A stretch of 64,000 nt of DNA. It comes from Altericroceibacterium endophyticum. Lineage in GTDB: Bacteria; Pseudomonadota; Alphaproteobacteria; Sphingomonadales; Sphingomonadaceae. The translations under genes and the position numbers were made by a program. The stretch lies in NCBI RefSeq assembly GCF_009827595.1, contig NZ_WTYT01000001.1:744001-808000 (forward strand), given 5' to 3'. Positions 1-8,882 of this stretch are shown here, piece by piece (position 1 is the first letter of the stretch; the number at the start of each line of letters is the position of its first letter). A model generated the notes under the pieces. The model ran no database searches. It was not told where the DNA came from and saw only the letters and a program-made list of their open reading frames with translations.

Positions 1-558
1 TTCATTCCACAATATCAATAGGAACTCGATCGGCCGGATAAGCGCGAACAGCAACCACAAGGTGGTGAGGACCAGCAGATGACGCGGTTCGGTATAAAAG
101 CCAAAGATGCTGATCAGCGCGGCGGTGCCGAAAATGAACGGCCCGCTCGAAAGGCGTTCGGCGAGCAGATAGCTGAACCGGCGCAGCGGCGATTGCTGGT
201 TCTGCTCGACAAGCGCGGCCACCAGAGCCGCGGCTCCGACCAATCCTGCATAGCCAATAGACGCGCCGCGGGCGAGTTCGAGCTCGAAGCTCGCCCCGGG
301 CGCAGTGCTCAGGTCGAGCGTGAACAAGGCGGCGAGCGCGGCAACCGCTGCGCCCAGTGCATCGCGCGGCGGGCGGTACCAAGGTGCTGAAAGCAGTCCG
401 AGCGTCCACCAGGCGACCGCCGAAGCAAGCCAGAGCGTTTCGCCATTGCCGGTGACATGCCAGTGGCCGGTCGCCCAAATATAGGCGAAATAAAAAATGG
501 CGGTGTTGAGCACGAACGCGACGAAGCGTTGCGGCTGGGTGAGCGCGTCTCGCTTCAT
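1..558 (-). CDS. Polytopic membrane protein, N-terminal part (runs off left edge)
   Basis: An open frame starts at an ATG at 558 and has no stop before the window edge, so only the first 186 codons are seen. The protein begins MKRDALTQPQRFVAF and contains about six hydrophobic segments, including FVAFVLNTAIFYFAYIWA, a Trp-rich second helix (residues ~50-70) and a segment ending LIRPIEFLLILW. The codon pattern and helix spacing look like a real membrane protein; the closed frame on the same strand (2-619) is a shadow. The family is not recognised. Membrane domains like this can precede an ATPase domain such as HerA/DUF87, but the part that would show it lies outside the window. It lies beyond the dam end of the prophage and is therefore probably host DNA. 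Confidence 0.6.
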   Translation of the reverse strand, partial: MKRDALTQPQRFVAFVLNTAIFYFAYIWATGHWHVTGNGETLWLASAVAWWTLGLLSAPWYRPPRDALGAAVAALAALFTLDLSTAPGASFELELARGASIGYAGLVGAAALVAALVEQNQQSPLRRFSYLLAERLSSGPFIFGTAALISIFGFYTEPRHLLVLTTLWLLFALIRPIEFLLILWNE

Positions 559-884
559 CGAAAGGATCGGCCAAGTCGCGCCATGCCGCCACACTATAGT
601 CTGGCGGACGGATTGTCACGCCGATGGCTTGGCGGACAAATCATCGCTGGAATTCCAATTCCATCGGATCGCCCCCGATACACGCCTGCAGCCATTTCCG
701 GTCTGGTGGACTTCGGGCCTGTGCTGGGGTTGCAGCCGATGCCGGCGAGCGGTTCCTCGAGCGATTTCAGCTGGGCGTGGACGCCGTTCAACAGGTGCGG
801 CCAAATGTTACGGCAGCTTTCGGGAAGCTAGAGATATCAGCCCAATGACCGATATTGGGGCGCAAAGCCGCCGTCCCGCTCCCC
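559..884. other. Gene-free junction between host gene and prophage dam
   Basis: I see no convincing gene here. Short frames exist on both strands (for example 624-848 on +) but none has a good start or a recognisable product. The left end of the prophage should fall in this interval. A small hairpin (CCCAAT at 841-846 with ATTGGG at 854-859) lies just past the dam stop codon. I could not find a copy of the tRNA-Met 3' end that would mark the left attachment site. Confidence 0.5.
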
Positions 885-1700
885 TCACCCCGAGGAAATC
901 ACCAACTCCCCCACCCGCTTCGCCTTCGTGCCAATCGTGTAGGTCGTCCCCACCTCCTCCATCGCGAACCCTGCAAAGATCTGCCTCACCTGGGGCTGGT
1001 CGTTGATACTCAGCACAAACCGCCCCTTCAATTGCGCAAGGCAATCGGCCATCGCCTCGAACTGGCTGCGATCGAACAGGTCAGCGCCATAGTCCGCCTC
1101 ATTTCCAAAGTAAGGCGGGTCCAGGTAGAACAGCGTGCGCGGCCTGTCCCAACGTTTCAGGAAGGCCTGCCAATCTAACCGCTCGATCACGACGCCGGAG
1201 AGGCGCTCGGCCATATCCTCCAGCATCGGCACTAGCTTGGTCACGTCGAACCGCGCTCCCAGCCCCGGTGCGACGCCAAAGCTACGCGATCCGGCCACCT
1301 TCCCGCCAAAGGCCAGGCGCTGCAGATACAGGAACCGTGCCGCGCGCTGCAGGTCGGTCAGCGTGGTCGGATCCTGCCGGCACAGCTTCTCGAAATTTGC
1401 GCGGCTGCTGATCTGGAACCGGATCATTTCGATGAAGGCGACATAGTGATGCTGCAGCACGCGGAAGAGCGTGGCGACATCTTCATTCGCATCATTGATC
1501 ACTTCGCATTTCGGCCGGCGATCACGGCGGAAGAATACGCCGCCCATGCCGATGAAGGCCTCGGCATAGGTTTCATGCGGGATCGCGTTGATTTTGGCGA
1601 CCAGGCGCTTTGCCAGATTGCGCTTGCCGCCAAGCCAGGGCGCGACCGGCCGGCACGGCGCAACGGGATCCAGAGCGATTTCAGGATTCGACTTCGTCAT
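885..1700 (-). CDS. dam: DNA adenine methylase (D12 class)
   Basis: Transfers a methyl group from S-adenosylmethionine to the N6 of adenine in DNA. The 271-residue protein shows the D12-family signatures in order: PWLGGKRNLAKRL near the N terminus, YAEAFIGMGGVFFR (the SAM-binding FxGxG region) and the catalytic DPPY in LFYLDPPYF. I start it at the ATG at 1700, preceded by GGAAC, because the frame upstream of it (to 1772) reads like non-coding sequence. It is the last gene of the leftward unit P-Q-dam and so probably a late gene. Phage Dam proteins commonly protect phage DNA from host restriction or change methylation-dependent control; which applies here is not shown by sequence. Confidence 0.85.
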   Translation of the reverse strand: MTKSNPEIALDPVAPCRPVAPWLGGKRNLAKRLVAKINAIPHETYAEAFIGMGGVFFRRDRRPKCEVINDANEDVATLFRVLQHHYVAFIEMIRFQISSRANFEKLCRQDPTTLTDLQRAARFLYLQRLAFGGKVAGSRSFGVAPGLGARFDVTKLVPMLEDMAERLSGVVIERLDWQAFLKRWDRPRTLFYLDPPYFGNEADYGADLFDRSQFEAMADCLAQLKGRFVLSINDQPQVRQIFAGFAMEEVGTTYTIGTKAKRVGELVISSG

Positions 1701-1842
1701 TTTTGTTCCATATATGTTCCGCCGTCGAGTCGACAGGCGGGATGGCCCCATGAAGGGCCCGATTGGGATCATGACGAGTGCATGTCGTCGGACTTGGGGC
1801 GTTTCCCCGCCCCGGTCCCCCGCCTCTCTCGGCGAGCGTTGG

Positions 1843-2895
1843 TCAGGCGCCGCCGACAGGCATCATCGGCGCATAGTCGCGGTAATTGACCACCGGCAGG
1901 CCGGTAATATCGTTGATGCGCCGCATGGTCTCCATCAGCGGGCCAATCTCATTTATGAAGAACACATCCATCGCGCTTCGCACATCGCCAAAGCCGCCAT
2001 TGTTGGTCGGCACGATGCCCAGCAGCTGGGGCGGCATACGGTGCGCGCTCAGCAAATCGTCGCGGCTCACATTCTTGATGCCCAGGAATTCATCCCGCGC
2101 CGCCACTTCGGCGATCGGGATGATCTGCACGCCATCCTTGTTGCCCCTCGGTGCATGGATGAACAGGTTCTTGAAATTACCGACACCCTTGGCCTGTGTC
2201 AGTTGATCACGGATCGCATCGGCATCCTGATTGCTCACCGTCTCTTCGCTGAGGTAAAAGACGAACCCCGCATGCGCACCATTCTTGTAGTAGCGCCGGC
2301 GGAACAAAGTCGCCGCCTCGTTGAGCAGGCCCGACTGCAGGGCGGATAGCCATTCGGGCAGGCCATAGACTTCCTGCTCCACATCGGGCTCGGCCAGATG
2401 CACGATGGATCCGGCGCGGAACTCATGATCGCCCGACAGACTGCCGAGGCCAAAGGGGGACGGCTTCACCCAGAAATACCGCCCCTCCTCCACGCCCACC
2501 CTCGTATGCAGCGCGGGCGAGACGCGATAGCGCAGCGGCCGCTTGGCCATATTGCGCACTTCCTCCAGGAACAGATTGCCCATCTGCAGATAATCGAGCG
2601 CCGCGCGCTCATGTGTGGCAGCATCCATCCAGCGCGACGGCACGAAATGCCGCTTCAGCAGATTGACCTTGAACTTGATCGCGCTCTGGTGATGCGGCGC
2701 CATGCGATAGGATTTGGCAAGGCCGATAAAGGGCACCGGCGGTTCATACCAATCGCCATTGCGCCACATGCCATCGAAATAGCTCCACAGATTCTGCCCG
2801 TCGACGACGCTGGCATCATCGCCAAAGCTGAAGGCCTCGATCGTGATCGGCTCAGCCGCCTGTTCTGCGCCTTCGCGCTCCGCAATATCGCTCAT
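1843..2895 (-). CDS. Q: Phage portal protein (P2 GpQ family)
   Basis: Forms the dodecameric portal at one capsid vertex, through which DNA is packaged and to which the tail joins. The 350-residue length matches P2 Q (344). Typical features include ESYFDGMWRNGDWYEPP-type sequence after the N terminus, HQSAIKFKVNLL, and the C-terminal PPQLLGIVPTNNGGFGDV block characteristic of the PBSX/P2 portal family. Its ATG overlaps the stop codon of the terminase gene P (ATGA), so the two are translationally coupled, as in P2 where P and Q are read together. Confidence 0.93.
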   Translation of the reverse strand: MSDIAEREGAEQAAEPITIEAFSFGDDASVVDGQNLWSYFDGMWRNGDWYEPPVPFIGLAKSYRMAPHHQSAIKFKVNLLKRHFVPSRWMDAATHERAALDYLQMGNLFLEEVRNMAKRPLRYRVSPALHTRVGVEEGRYFWVKPSPFGLGSLSGDHEFRAGSIVHLAEPDVEQEVYGLPEWLSALQSGLLNEAATLFRRRYYKNGAHAGFVFYLSEETVSNQDADAIRDQLTQAKGVGNFKNLFIHAPRGNKDGVQIIPIAEVAARDEFLGIKNVSRDDLLSAHRMPPQLLGIVPTNNGGFGDVRSAMDVFFINEIGPLMETMRRINDITGLPVVNYRDYAPMMPVGGA

Positions 2896-4751
2896 CGGGA
2901 AAAACTCACTCTGGCTTGTGTCTGGGTGGTGTCGCCCGCATCAAGCGGTTCATTGATCAGGGCATGCATCACCGCCCAGGCCATATCGGCATGGCCATGT
3001 GCGGCATTGCGGCCGGAAACATAGGTGACGTGTTTCTGCCCCTTGGTCAGCGCGGGGCGGATCGCCATGAAGGCGCTGGATATATCGTGCCAGCCCGCAT
3101 CATATTCGAAACGGCCATTGCGGATAACATTCTGCGCTTTCATCACCAGCGCCGCCTTGCTGGAAACAGTGTAATCGATCCGCCGCGCGGTCGGGTGCCA
3201 CTTCACGACCAGCTCCCACACCGCCTGCCCTGCTCCGCTCGTATCGATGCCGATATCCTCGACATTATACTGGCTGGCGATCCGCCGGATCTGCTTCGCC
3301 TGGGCTTCAAAATCCATACCCCGCAGCGGCACTTTCTGCAGCAGGCGGAATGTCCCGCCGGGCGTGTCCGGCGGCGCAATAACCACCAGCGCTGCCCCGT
3401 CGCGCCCGCCCTTGTCCGGGTCGTACCCCAGCCAAACCCGCTTGCTACCAAACGGCCGTGCCTCGGCCGGCTTGTAATCCTTCCAGGCATAGAAACTGTC
3501 GACGCGGCAGGGATTGAGGATCGAGAAGGGAAAGCTGCTTTCGGTATCGTCGATGAATTCGCAGCCGTAGAGGTTGCGAAATTCCTCCTCGCTGCATTCC
3601 TGCCGCAACTCGTCCTCATCAAACAACCCGCCCATGCCGCCGGCGATCGCCTGCTGCAGGGTCAGCACCTGGCACCAGCTGCCGTCTGGCATATGCGCGC
3701 CGGTCGCCAGCGCCTTGGCGGAAGTGTCGAATTCACGCCGGTCCTCGCGCCGCCTTCCCCGGTTCCATTCATCGCCCGACCAGAAGGGATAGGCTTCATG
3801 CGTCACCGTGCTGGGTGTGGAGAAATAGGTCCGCTTGTAGATCTTGTGCGTCGCCATGGCGCTGGCAACACGCTTCAACTCGCTGAAGGCCGGCACCCAG
3901 AAGAATTCATCGAAATAGAAATCGCCATGCTCGCCCTGCGCAGTGGCCTTGCTGGTGGAAAGGAAATGCAGCTCGATCGGCTCATACCCTTCCCCCATAT
4001 CGATGATCATCGGCGCATCCTGCAACCCGCCCTTCAGCTCCACCCCCGTCACCTTGCGCACCCAGGCGACGATATAGCGGCGGAAAATCAGCGCCTGCCG
4101 CTTCGATGCCGAGAGGAAAATCTGGTTGCGCGCTTCGCCGGCAAGGCTGCTCTCGCGCGCTTTCATGAAAGCTTCGCGGGCGAAGTACCAGGTCGCGCCC
4201 GTCTGCCGGCTTTTCAGCACCTTGCGCGTGCGCTCGCCCCGCACTTCCCACCAGCCATGCTGATGCGCGAAATTCTTCGCGTGGAAATCATCCTCCAGCG
4301 CGGCCCACTGCTCTTCAGTCAGGCAGTTCTTGCGCTTGGCATCGCGCGTCGCCGCGGCCTTGGCTTTGGCCTCGGGTGAATGGCGCGCCTTCACTTTGGG
4401 GTTGAGATCGGCCTCCTTGCCCGTGGCCTGATATTTCTCGATCCGGGCCAGACGCTCGGCCTCGCGCATCAGCAGGTCGATTTCCTTGAAATCGCGCCCG
4501 CTCTTTTCCTCCTTGGCGATCAGCGTGGAAAGCCGCGCTTCCAGACTGTCGGCGATCTTCTCATGCGCCGGCGCCTCGTCCCATTTGTCGCGCGTCTTCC
4601 AGCTGGCGATGGTCGAATATTTGCAGCCCAGCTCTTCGGCGATCTGCGTGATCGCCCAGCCCCGCCAGTACAGCGACCGGGCCGCGCGCTTTGCCTCCAC
4701 CGGGCTTGGCGGAGTGGTGGCAGCAGGATCGATGGCGGGCGGCTCGCTCAT
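2892..4751 (-). CDS. P: Terminase large (ATPase) subunit (P2 GpP family)
   Basis: ATP-driven motor that packages phage DNA into the prohead. The 619-residue protein has an N-terminal helix-turn-helix-like region (WAITQIAEELGCKYSTIASW, residues ~32-51), the Walker A-like LKSRQTGATWYFAREAF (~179-195) typical of P2 P, DFYFDEFFWVPAF as Walker B, and a C-terminal nuclease-like region starting at GYDPDKGGRDGAAL. The ATG at 4751 lies exactly 56 bp from the centre of a CTCGTT-N11-AACGAG dyad, the same distance as for genes J and V, which supports this start. It is transcribed leftward with Q and dam, divergently from the capsid operon. Confidence 0.94.
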   Translation of the reverse strand: MSEPPAIDPAATTPPSPVEAKRAARSLYWRGWAITQIAEELGCKYSTIASWKTRDKWDEAPAHEKIADSLEARLSTLIAKEEKSGRDFKEIDLLMREAERLARIEKYQATGKEADLNPKVKARHSPEAKAKAAATRDAKRKNCLTEEQWAALEDDFHAKNFAHQHGWWEVRGERTRKVLKSRQTGATWYFAREAFMKARESSLAGEARNQIFLSASKRQALIFRRYIVAWVRKVTGVELKGGLQDAPMIIDMGEGYEPIELHFLSTSKATAQGEHGDFYFDEFFWVPAFSELKRVASAMATHKIYKRTYFSTPSTVTHEAYPFWSGDEWNRGRRREDRREFDTSAKALATGAHMPDGSWCQVLTLQQAIAGGMGGLFDEDELRQECSEEEFRNLYGCEFIDDTESSFPFSILNPCRVDSFYAWKDYKPAEARPFGSKRVWLGYDPDKGGRDGAALVVIAPPDTPGGTFRLLQKVPLRGMDFEAQAKQIRRIASQYNVEDIGIDTSGAGQAVWELVVKWHPTARRIDYTVSSKAALVMKAQNVIRNGRFEYDAGWHDISSAFMAIRPALTKGQKHVTYVSGRNAAHGHADMAWAVMHALINEPLDAGDTTQTQARVSFSR

Positions 4752-4795
4752 GGCCCCCGAATGTCACGTCATTGGTTCTCACGCGCCGCCGGCAT

Positions 4796-4818
4796 CTCGT
4801 TGGTGCGGCGGGAACGAG
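4796..4818. promoter_or_regulatory. Late-operon dyad, copy A (P/O divergent region)
   Basis: CTCGTT (4796-4801) and AACGAG (4813-4818) form a perfect inverted repeat with an 11-base spacer. The centre (4807) is 56 bp upstream of the P start codon and 101 bp upstream of the O start codon. Identical half-sites with the same spacing precede J and V. I infer a binding site for the phage late activator; P2 Ogr also binds a dyad (TGT-N12-ACA) upstream of late promoters. Confidence 0.7.
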
Positions 4819-4907
4819 GGGGAATGGTTGTCTTCCCCTCCCCTTATCGGGCCTGACAGGTCTGCAATTTCAGAATTTTTCCGCGCCGCGCGATCCAGGA
4901 GCCCCCG

Positions 4908-5741
4908 ATGAAAACCAAGAAGTTCCTTCTCTGCACCTCCGGCACCACTGTCGATGGGCGAGAGATCAATGCCGAATGGCTGCGCCAGATGGCAGAGGAT
5001 TACAATCCCAAAACCTATGGCGCGCGCCTCAATATCGAACATGTCCGCGGCGTCACCGGGCAACAGCCCTTCCGTGCCTTTGGCGATGTGCTGGAACTCT
5101 CGGTGGAGGACAATTACGAAATCACCGTGGGCGGCGAGACGGAAAAGCGCACCGCGCTCTTTGGCGTCTTCGACGTGACCGAAGAGGCCAAATCGCTCAA
5201 TGAACAGGGGCAAAAGGTTTACCCCTCGGTGGAGATCGATCCCGACTTCGCGGGTAAAGGCCGCGCCTATATGATGGGCTGCGCGCTGACCGACAGCCCC
5301 GCCGCCATCGGCACGCAGCGCCTGTCCTTCAACCGCGTCGCGCCGGGCCATGATCAGCTGAAGCAGCAAGAGCTCGGCGGCCTGCTTGAATTCGCCGAGG
5401 AAGAACCGCAGGGCGATGTCGCCGGCGCGATCGAAAGCGGCTTTGCCAGGCTCTTCAAGAAAATTGGCCTGATCGGCGGCGAGCCGGAAAAGCCCAAGCC
5501 AGAACCCAAACCCGCAGAAGGTCAGCAGGTCGATCTCTCCGCCCTGATGGAGGGTGTCGGCGGGGTCGTGGCACAGGCCCTGGCAACCCAGCAGCAGAAG
5601 ACGGACGCGGATATCGCCGCGCTTTCCGCGCAGATGGAACAGCTCTCCAGCACGATCGAAAATACCGAAGAACCCGGCCACCGCCCTCGCCCGGCTGCCG
5701 CCGGCACCAGCGACGGCATGGATTATTCCAAGGCCTTTTAA
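4908..5741 (+). CDS. O: Capsid scaffolding protein / prohead protease (P2 GpO family)
   Basis: Internal scaffold and serine protease that guides capsid assembly and cleaves capsid proteins, including itself. 277 residues (P2 O is 284). The N-terminal peptidase domain carries the candidate triad seen in this family: Asp16 (TVDGREI), His45 (LNIEHVRG) and Ser107 (VYPSVEI). The C-terminal part (~160-277) is Pro/Lys/Gln-rich and helical, as expected of the scaffold region. It is the first gene of the rightward capsid operon O-N-M-L-X and has an AGGAG ribosome site just before the ATG. The long minus-strand frame across it is a shadow. Confidence 0.92.
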   Translation: MKTKKFLLCTSGTTVDGREINAEWLRQMAEDYNPKTYGARLNIEHVRGVTGQQPFRAFGDVLELSVEDNYEITVGGETEKRTALFGVFDVTEEAKSLNEQGQKVYPSVEIDPDFAGKGRAYMMGCALTDSPAAIGTQRLSFNRVAPGHDQLKQQELGGLLEFAEEEPQGDVAGAIESGFARLFKKIGLIGGEPEKPKPEPKPAEGQQVDLSALMEGVGGVVAQALATQQQKTDADIAALSAQMEQLSSTIENTEEPGHRPRPAAAGTSDGMDYSKAF

Positions 5742-5790
5742 GCCGCGCCCACTCACCCCTGACAGACCCTAATCCAAGGACGCAAACACT

Positions 5791-6873
5791 ATGGGCTATC
5801 ACCTCTCCGATCGCGGCCGCACCGCCCTGGGGAATCTCTATCGCCATATCGGCCAGCTCAACGGCACCGGCAATGTGCACAAGCTGTTCTCGGTCGACCC
5901 CACGGCCGAACAGCGGCTTGAGGATATGCAGCGCGAACAGGTCGGCTTTCTCGACCGGATCAATGTGGAATCGGTCCGTGATCTGATCGGTGAGGTTATC
6001 GGCCTCTATACCGAAGATTTCATCGCCCGCCGCACCAGCAGCGCCCAACTGCCGCGCCGCCCGCGTTATGTCGGCGGCATGCAGGATCGTAAATACCAGC
6101 TCTACGAAACCGAATTCGACACCAATCTGCCCTGGGCGAAGATCGATGCGTGGTCGAAGTTCAAGGATTTCCCGGCGCGCTATGCCGCCCATGTCGCGAT
6201 CTCAATCGCGCTCAGCCGCATTTCCATCGGGTGGCACGGAACCCACGCCGCCGCGCACAGCAATCCGGAAACCAGCCCCAATGGGGAGGATATGAATATC
6301 GGTTGGCTGCAGAAGCTGCGGATCGAAAAGCCTTCCCACGTGATGGGCCGCGCTCTGGTGAATGATCAAGCCGTGGGCGATGATCAGCCCATCCACATCC
6401 ACGCCAACGCCGATTACAAGAATGTCGATGCGCTGGCGTATGATCTGATTGCCGGCATGCCCAGCTGGGCGCGCAATTCCACCGAACATGTCGTGGTGGT
6501 CAGTCAGGATCTCGTCGACGAGAAATACTTCCCCATGATCAACCGGCCACTGTCGGGCACGATCGATGGCGGCAAGGCGACCAGTGACGAAGTCACTTAT
6601 GACGTGATCATGTCACGCAAACAGATCGGCGGCCGGCCCGCGGCGATCGTACCCAAATTCCCCGATGGCACGATGTTCATCACCCCGCTGAAGAACCTCT
6701 CCATCTATTGGCAGGAGGGCTCGCGTCGCCGCTTCATTCGCGATGAGCCGGAAAACAAGGTCGCTCTGGCCGACTATAACAGCATCAATGAAGGCTATGT
6801 GATCGAAGACACGGATTTTGCCGTACTTGCCGAAAACATCACCTTCACCGATCCAAACGCACCCGCCGAATGA
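5791..6873 (+). CDS. N: Major capsid protein (P2 GpN family)
   Basis: Forms the icosahedral shell. 360 residues, close to P2 N (357). Conserved family stretches include an N-terminal LFSVDPTAEQRLEDMQ region, MGRALVNDQAVGDDQPIHIHANADYKNVDALAYDL-type sequence in the middle, and the C-terminal LSIYWQEGSRRR block followed by NSINEGYVIED. It follows O by 49 bases and precedes terminase subunit M, the standard order. Confidence 0.94.
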   Translation: MGYHLSDRGRTALGNLYRHIGQLNGTGNVHKLFSVDPTAEQRLEDMQREQVGFLDRINVESVRDLIGEVIGLYTEDFIARRTSSAQLPRRPRYVGGMQDRKYQLYETEFDTNLPWAKIDAWSKFKDFPARYAAHVAISIALSRISIGWHGTHAAAHSNPETSPNGEDMNIGWLQKLRIEKPSHVMGRALVNDQAVGDDQPIHIHANADYKNVDALAYDLIAGMPSWARNSTEHVVVVSQDLVDEKYFPMINRPLSGTIDGGKATSDEVTYDVIMSRKQIGGRPAAIVPKFPDGTMFITPLKNLSIYWQEGSRRRFIRDEPENKVALADYNSINEGYVIEDTDFAVLAENITFTDPNAPAE

Positions 6874-6933
6874 TCCGGTGGAGGGGCTTCTCGGCCCCTC
6901 CGCCCGTCTTCCTGCGCTCCGGAGCCTGCCCCA

Positions 6934-7713
6934 ATGATCAGCCCCTTCCGCCGCCACCAGCAAAAGACGCTCGCCCGGCTGTCCGCCTATCATGACGGGC
7001 AGGTCGCATCCGAAGGCATGGCCCTCCCCATGCCGGAGGATAGCCCCGGCGCGAATGAATATCGCAATCTGCTGGCGCAGCAGCATGAGGATCTGCGCCG
7101 CCTCAGCGAGATTGAATCGATCGAGAACAAGATCGCCGCCAAGGCGGAAATGCTGCCCAAATATACCGATTGGTGTGAAGGCGCCCTGGCGATTGCCGAA
7201 GGGGACAGCGCACCGCAGGACGATATCGTCGTCACTGCCATGATCTGGGCGCTCGACGTCCGGCAATGGACCCTCGCGCTCGATCTCGCGCAGCATGTCA
7301 TCACCCACAGCCTGCAGATGCCCGAACGCTATCACCGGGGCTCCGCCGGGCTGGTGGTCAGCGAAGTGGCCGATGCCGCGATCGCCGATCCGGAAGCCGT
7401 ACCGCATGACGTTTTGCTGCGCGCCAAGCTCTATCTCAATGCGCGCTATGACATGAAGGACAGCTACCGCGCCCGCCTCCACCGCGCATTGGGTGAAAGC
7501 TGGGCGCGCAAGGCGGATGATTTCGATCCCGATGCGGAGGACGCGATCGCCGGCGGCAAACCGGCGCTGGTTGACACCGCGCTCACCGAACTGCGGCGTG
7601 CGAAGGATCTGGATGGCAAGGTCGGCGTCGTCAAACAGATCGAAGCGCTCGAACGCGAAGCCAAACGCCTCGCCAAAGGGGCTGAGGACGCTGCCGACAA
7701 ATCACAGGAATAA
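6934..7713 (+). CDS. M: Terminase small/endonuclease subunit (P2 GpM family)
   Basis: Endonuclease partner of P that cuts cos during packaging. 259 residues (P2 M is 247). It begins MISPFRRHQQKTLAR, and has the family-typical MIWALDVRQWTLALDLAQHV core and RYDMKDSYRARLHRALGESW. The C terminus is a charged helix. Position between capsid N and head completion L agrees with P2. Confidence 0.92.
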   Translation: MISPFRRHQQKTLARLSAYHDGQVASEGMALPMPEDSPGANEYRNLLAQQHEDLRRLSEIESIENKIAAKAEMLPKYTDWCEGALAIAEGDSAPQDDIVVTAMIWALDVRQWTLALDLAQHVITHSLQMPERYHRGSAGLVVSEVADAAIADPEAVPHDVLLRAKLYLNARYDMKDSYRARLHRALGESWARKADDFDPDAEDAIAGGKPALVDTALTELRRAKDLDGKVGVVKQIEALEREAKRLAKGAEDAADKSQE

Positions 7714-7743
7714 ACCAGCTCGCGCCCCGGCGCCACGGGGGCG

Positions 7744-7819
7744 GTGACGCGCAGGATCATCGGGCCAGCCCGATTGTCTCTTCGCCGATCCCCACCCCCG
7801 TTTAGCCGGGGCGCGTCAC
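7744..7819. repeat. Long-range inverted repeat between M and L
   Basis: GTGACGCGC (7744-7752) is the exact complement of GCGCGTCAC (7811-7819), bracketing 58 bases that contain smaller GC-rich hairpins. The right arm ends 13 bases before the L start codon. In RNA this could fold into a structure near the L ribosome site; there is no T-run, so it does not look like an ordinary terminator. Confidence 0.35.
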
Positions 7820-7832
7820 GCGGAAGATAGCC

Positions 7833-8309
7833 ATGAACGACATCGTCTCCACCCCGCCGGCACCGGCATCGCCAGAAGGCAGCATGGTCACCACCGGCGC
7901 CTGGTGGCCCGATGTCGACGTCAACGATATCCGCCAGCGCGTGAACCTGCGCGGTGAATTGCCCCATGCACGCCTGGTCGATGCCATCGAATGGGGCGTG
8001 ATCCATGTCACCACCGAGCTTACCCGCTGGGCCAGCGCCGCGATTGTGGCCGGCGCGAACAGTCTCACCGATGTCGATCCCCTGAACCGCGTCAACGGTG
8101 CCCCATTGCTCGAACGGCTCTTTATCGGCGCTGTCGCTTCCACGGCCGCCGCGCGGCTGATCGAGCGCCATCCCGATATCACCGCCACGCGTGAGGGCAG
8201 CGACCGGGCGGAGCAACGCTACGAACTCGCCGCCGCCTTCCGCCGCGATGCCACCCACGCCATCCGCACCATGATGGGGCGCAGCGGCACCACGGTCGAG
8301 CTGATCTGA
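7833..8309 (+). CDS. L: Head completion/stabilisation protein (P2 GpL family)
   Basis: Finishes the filled capsid and forms the connector between portal and tail. 158 residues (P2 L is 169). The family pattern is clear in WWPDVDVNDIRQRVNLRGEL near residue 22 and in the C-terminal RAEQRYELAAAFRRDATHAIRTMMGR region. The start ATG is preceded by CGGAAG. Its stop overlaps the start of X. Confidence 0.92.
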   Translation: MNDIVSTPPAPASPEGSMVTTGAWWPDVDVNDIRQRVNLRGELPHARLVDAIEWGVIHVTTELTRWASAAIVAGANSLTDVDPLNRVNGAPLLERLFIGAVASTAAARLIERHPDITATREGSDRAEQRYELAAAFRRDATHAIRTMMGRSGTTVELI

Positions 8310-8524
8310 TGCCGGGCGACACCGTCATCAGCCATCAGGGCGAAACGCTGGATCTCATTCTCTGGCGCCATCGCGGGCGCACGGCCGGCCTCGTCGAACG
8401 CACCATCGCGCTCAATCCCGGCCTGGCCGATCATGGCCCCGTGCTGCCCGCCGGCGCCGCGATCACCCTGCCCGAAATTGCTCCTTTCCTACCCAGACGC
8501 GAGACCGTGAAATTATGGGGATGA
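8309..8524 (+). CDS. X: Tail protein X (P2 GpX family, LysM-like)
   Basis: Small P2 tail protein thought to act in tail assembly or penetration. 71 residues (P2 X is 67). The sequence follows the LysM-like fold of the family: GDTVISHQGETLDLILWRH, then LVERTIALNPGLADHG and PVLPAGAAITLPE. The ATG overlaps the L stop codon. Confidence 0.92.
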   Translation: MPGDTVISHQGETLDLILWRHRGRTAGLVERTIALNPGLADHGPVLPAGAAITLPEIAPFLPRRETVKLWG

Positions 8525-8880
8525 TGCATGAGATCGTCGACGGAATCGCGCCCTGGGCTGCCTTTGGCGGCGGTGCCGGCGCGGGCTTCGTCTTCCTGAA
8601 ATGGTTCCTCGAATGGGTCGCTGGCCGGATGGATCGCCGCGCCGATGCGATCGATGCCGGCACGCAGCGCCTGATCATGGGGCTGGAAAGCCGCGTGGTC
8701 GCGCTGACCGAGCGGCTCGACCATGTCGAGAGCGAGCTCACCAAATGCCACAAGCGCCACGCCGAAAGCGAAGCCGAAGTCATGCAGCTGAAAGCCATGC
8801 TGCAGGGCGCAGGCGCCGCCCGCAATCACGCGCAGACCATCATCGCCGCCGAACGAACCGCCAGCAGAAAGGCAGGCTGA
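8515..8880 (+). CDS. Membrane-anchored coiled-coil protein of the lysis block
   Basis: A 121-residue protein with one hydrophobic N-terminal segment (~residues 12-35, rich in Gly/Ala/Phe) followed by a long charged helix (GLESRVVALTERLDHVESEL onward) that looks like a coiled coil. The start overlaps the end of X by 10 bases and the stop is two bases before the endolysin start. Position suggests a lysis role (holin accessory or structural anchor), but I cannot assign a family. Confidence 0.75.
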   Translation: MGMMHEIVDGIAPWAAFGGGAGAGFVFLKWFLEWVAGRMDRRADAIDAGTQRLIMGLESRVVALTERLDHVESELTKCHKRHAESEAEVMQLKAMLQGAGAARNHAQTIIAAERTASRKAG

Positions 8881-8882
8881 CC

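Noticed and set aside
2-619. 205-codon minus-strand frame at left edge
   Set aside because: The overlapping frame starting at 558 encodes regular membrane helices and is open to the edge; the 2-619 frame is Arg-rich shadow.
672-678. CCCCCGA shared with the tRNA-Met T arm (38363-38369) as a left attachment core
   Set aside because: Seven GC-rich bases are too few to distinguish from chance in this genome.
624-848. 74-codon plus-strand frame in the left junction
   Set aside because: The C-terminal part looks mildly protein-like but the start and context are poor; possible remnant only.
841-859. Hairpin after dam as a terminator
   Set aside because: Six-base stem and no T-run on either strand.
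1796-1813. GGGGCG / CGCCCC hairpin between Q and dam as a terminator
   Set aside because: No T-run; common by chance at this GC content, and dam probably reads on from Q.
2916-4379. 487-codon plus-strand frame opposite terminase P
   Set aside because: It lies wholly antisense to a clear P2 terminase gene and its protein is Arg/His/Pro-rich without domains; a GC-rich shadow frame.
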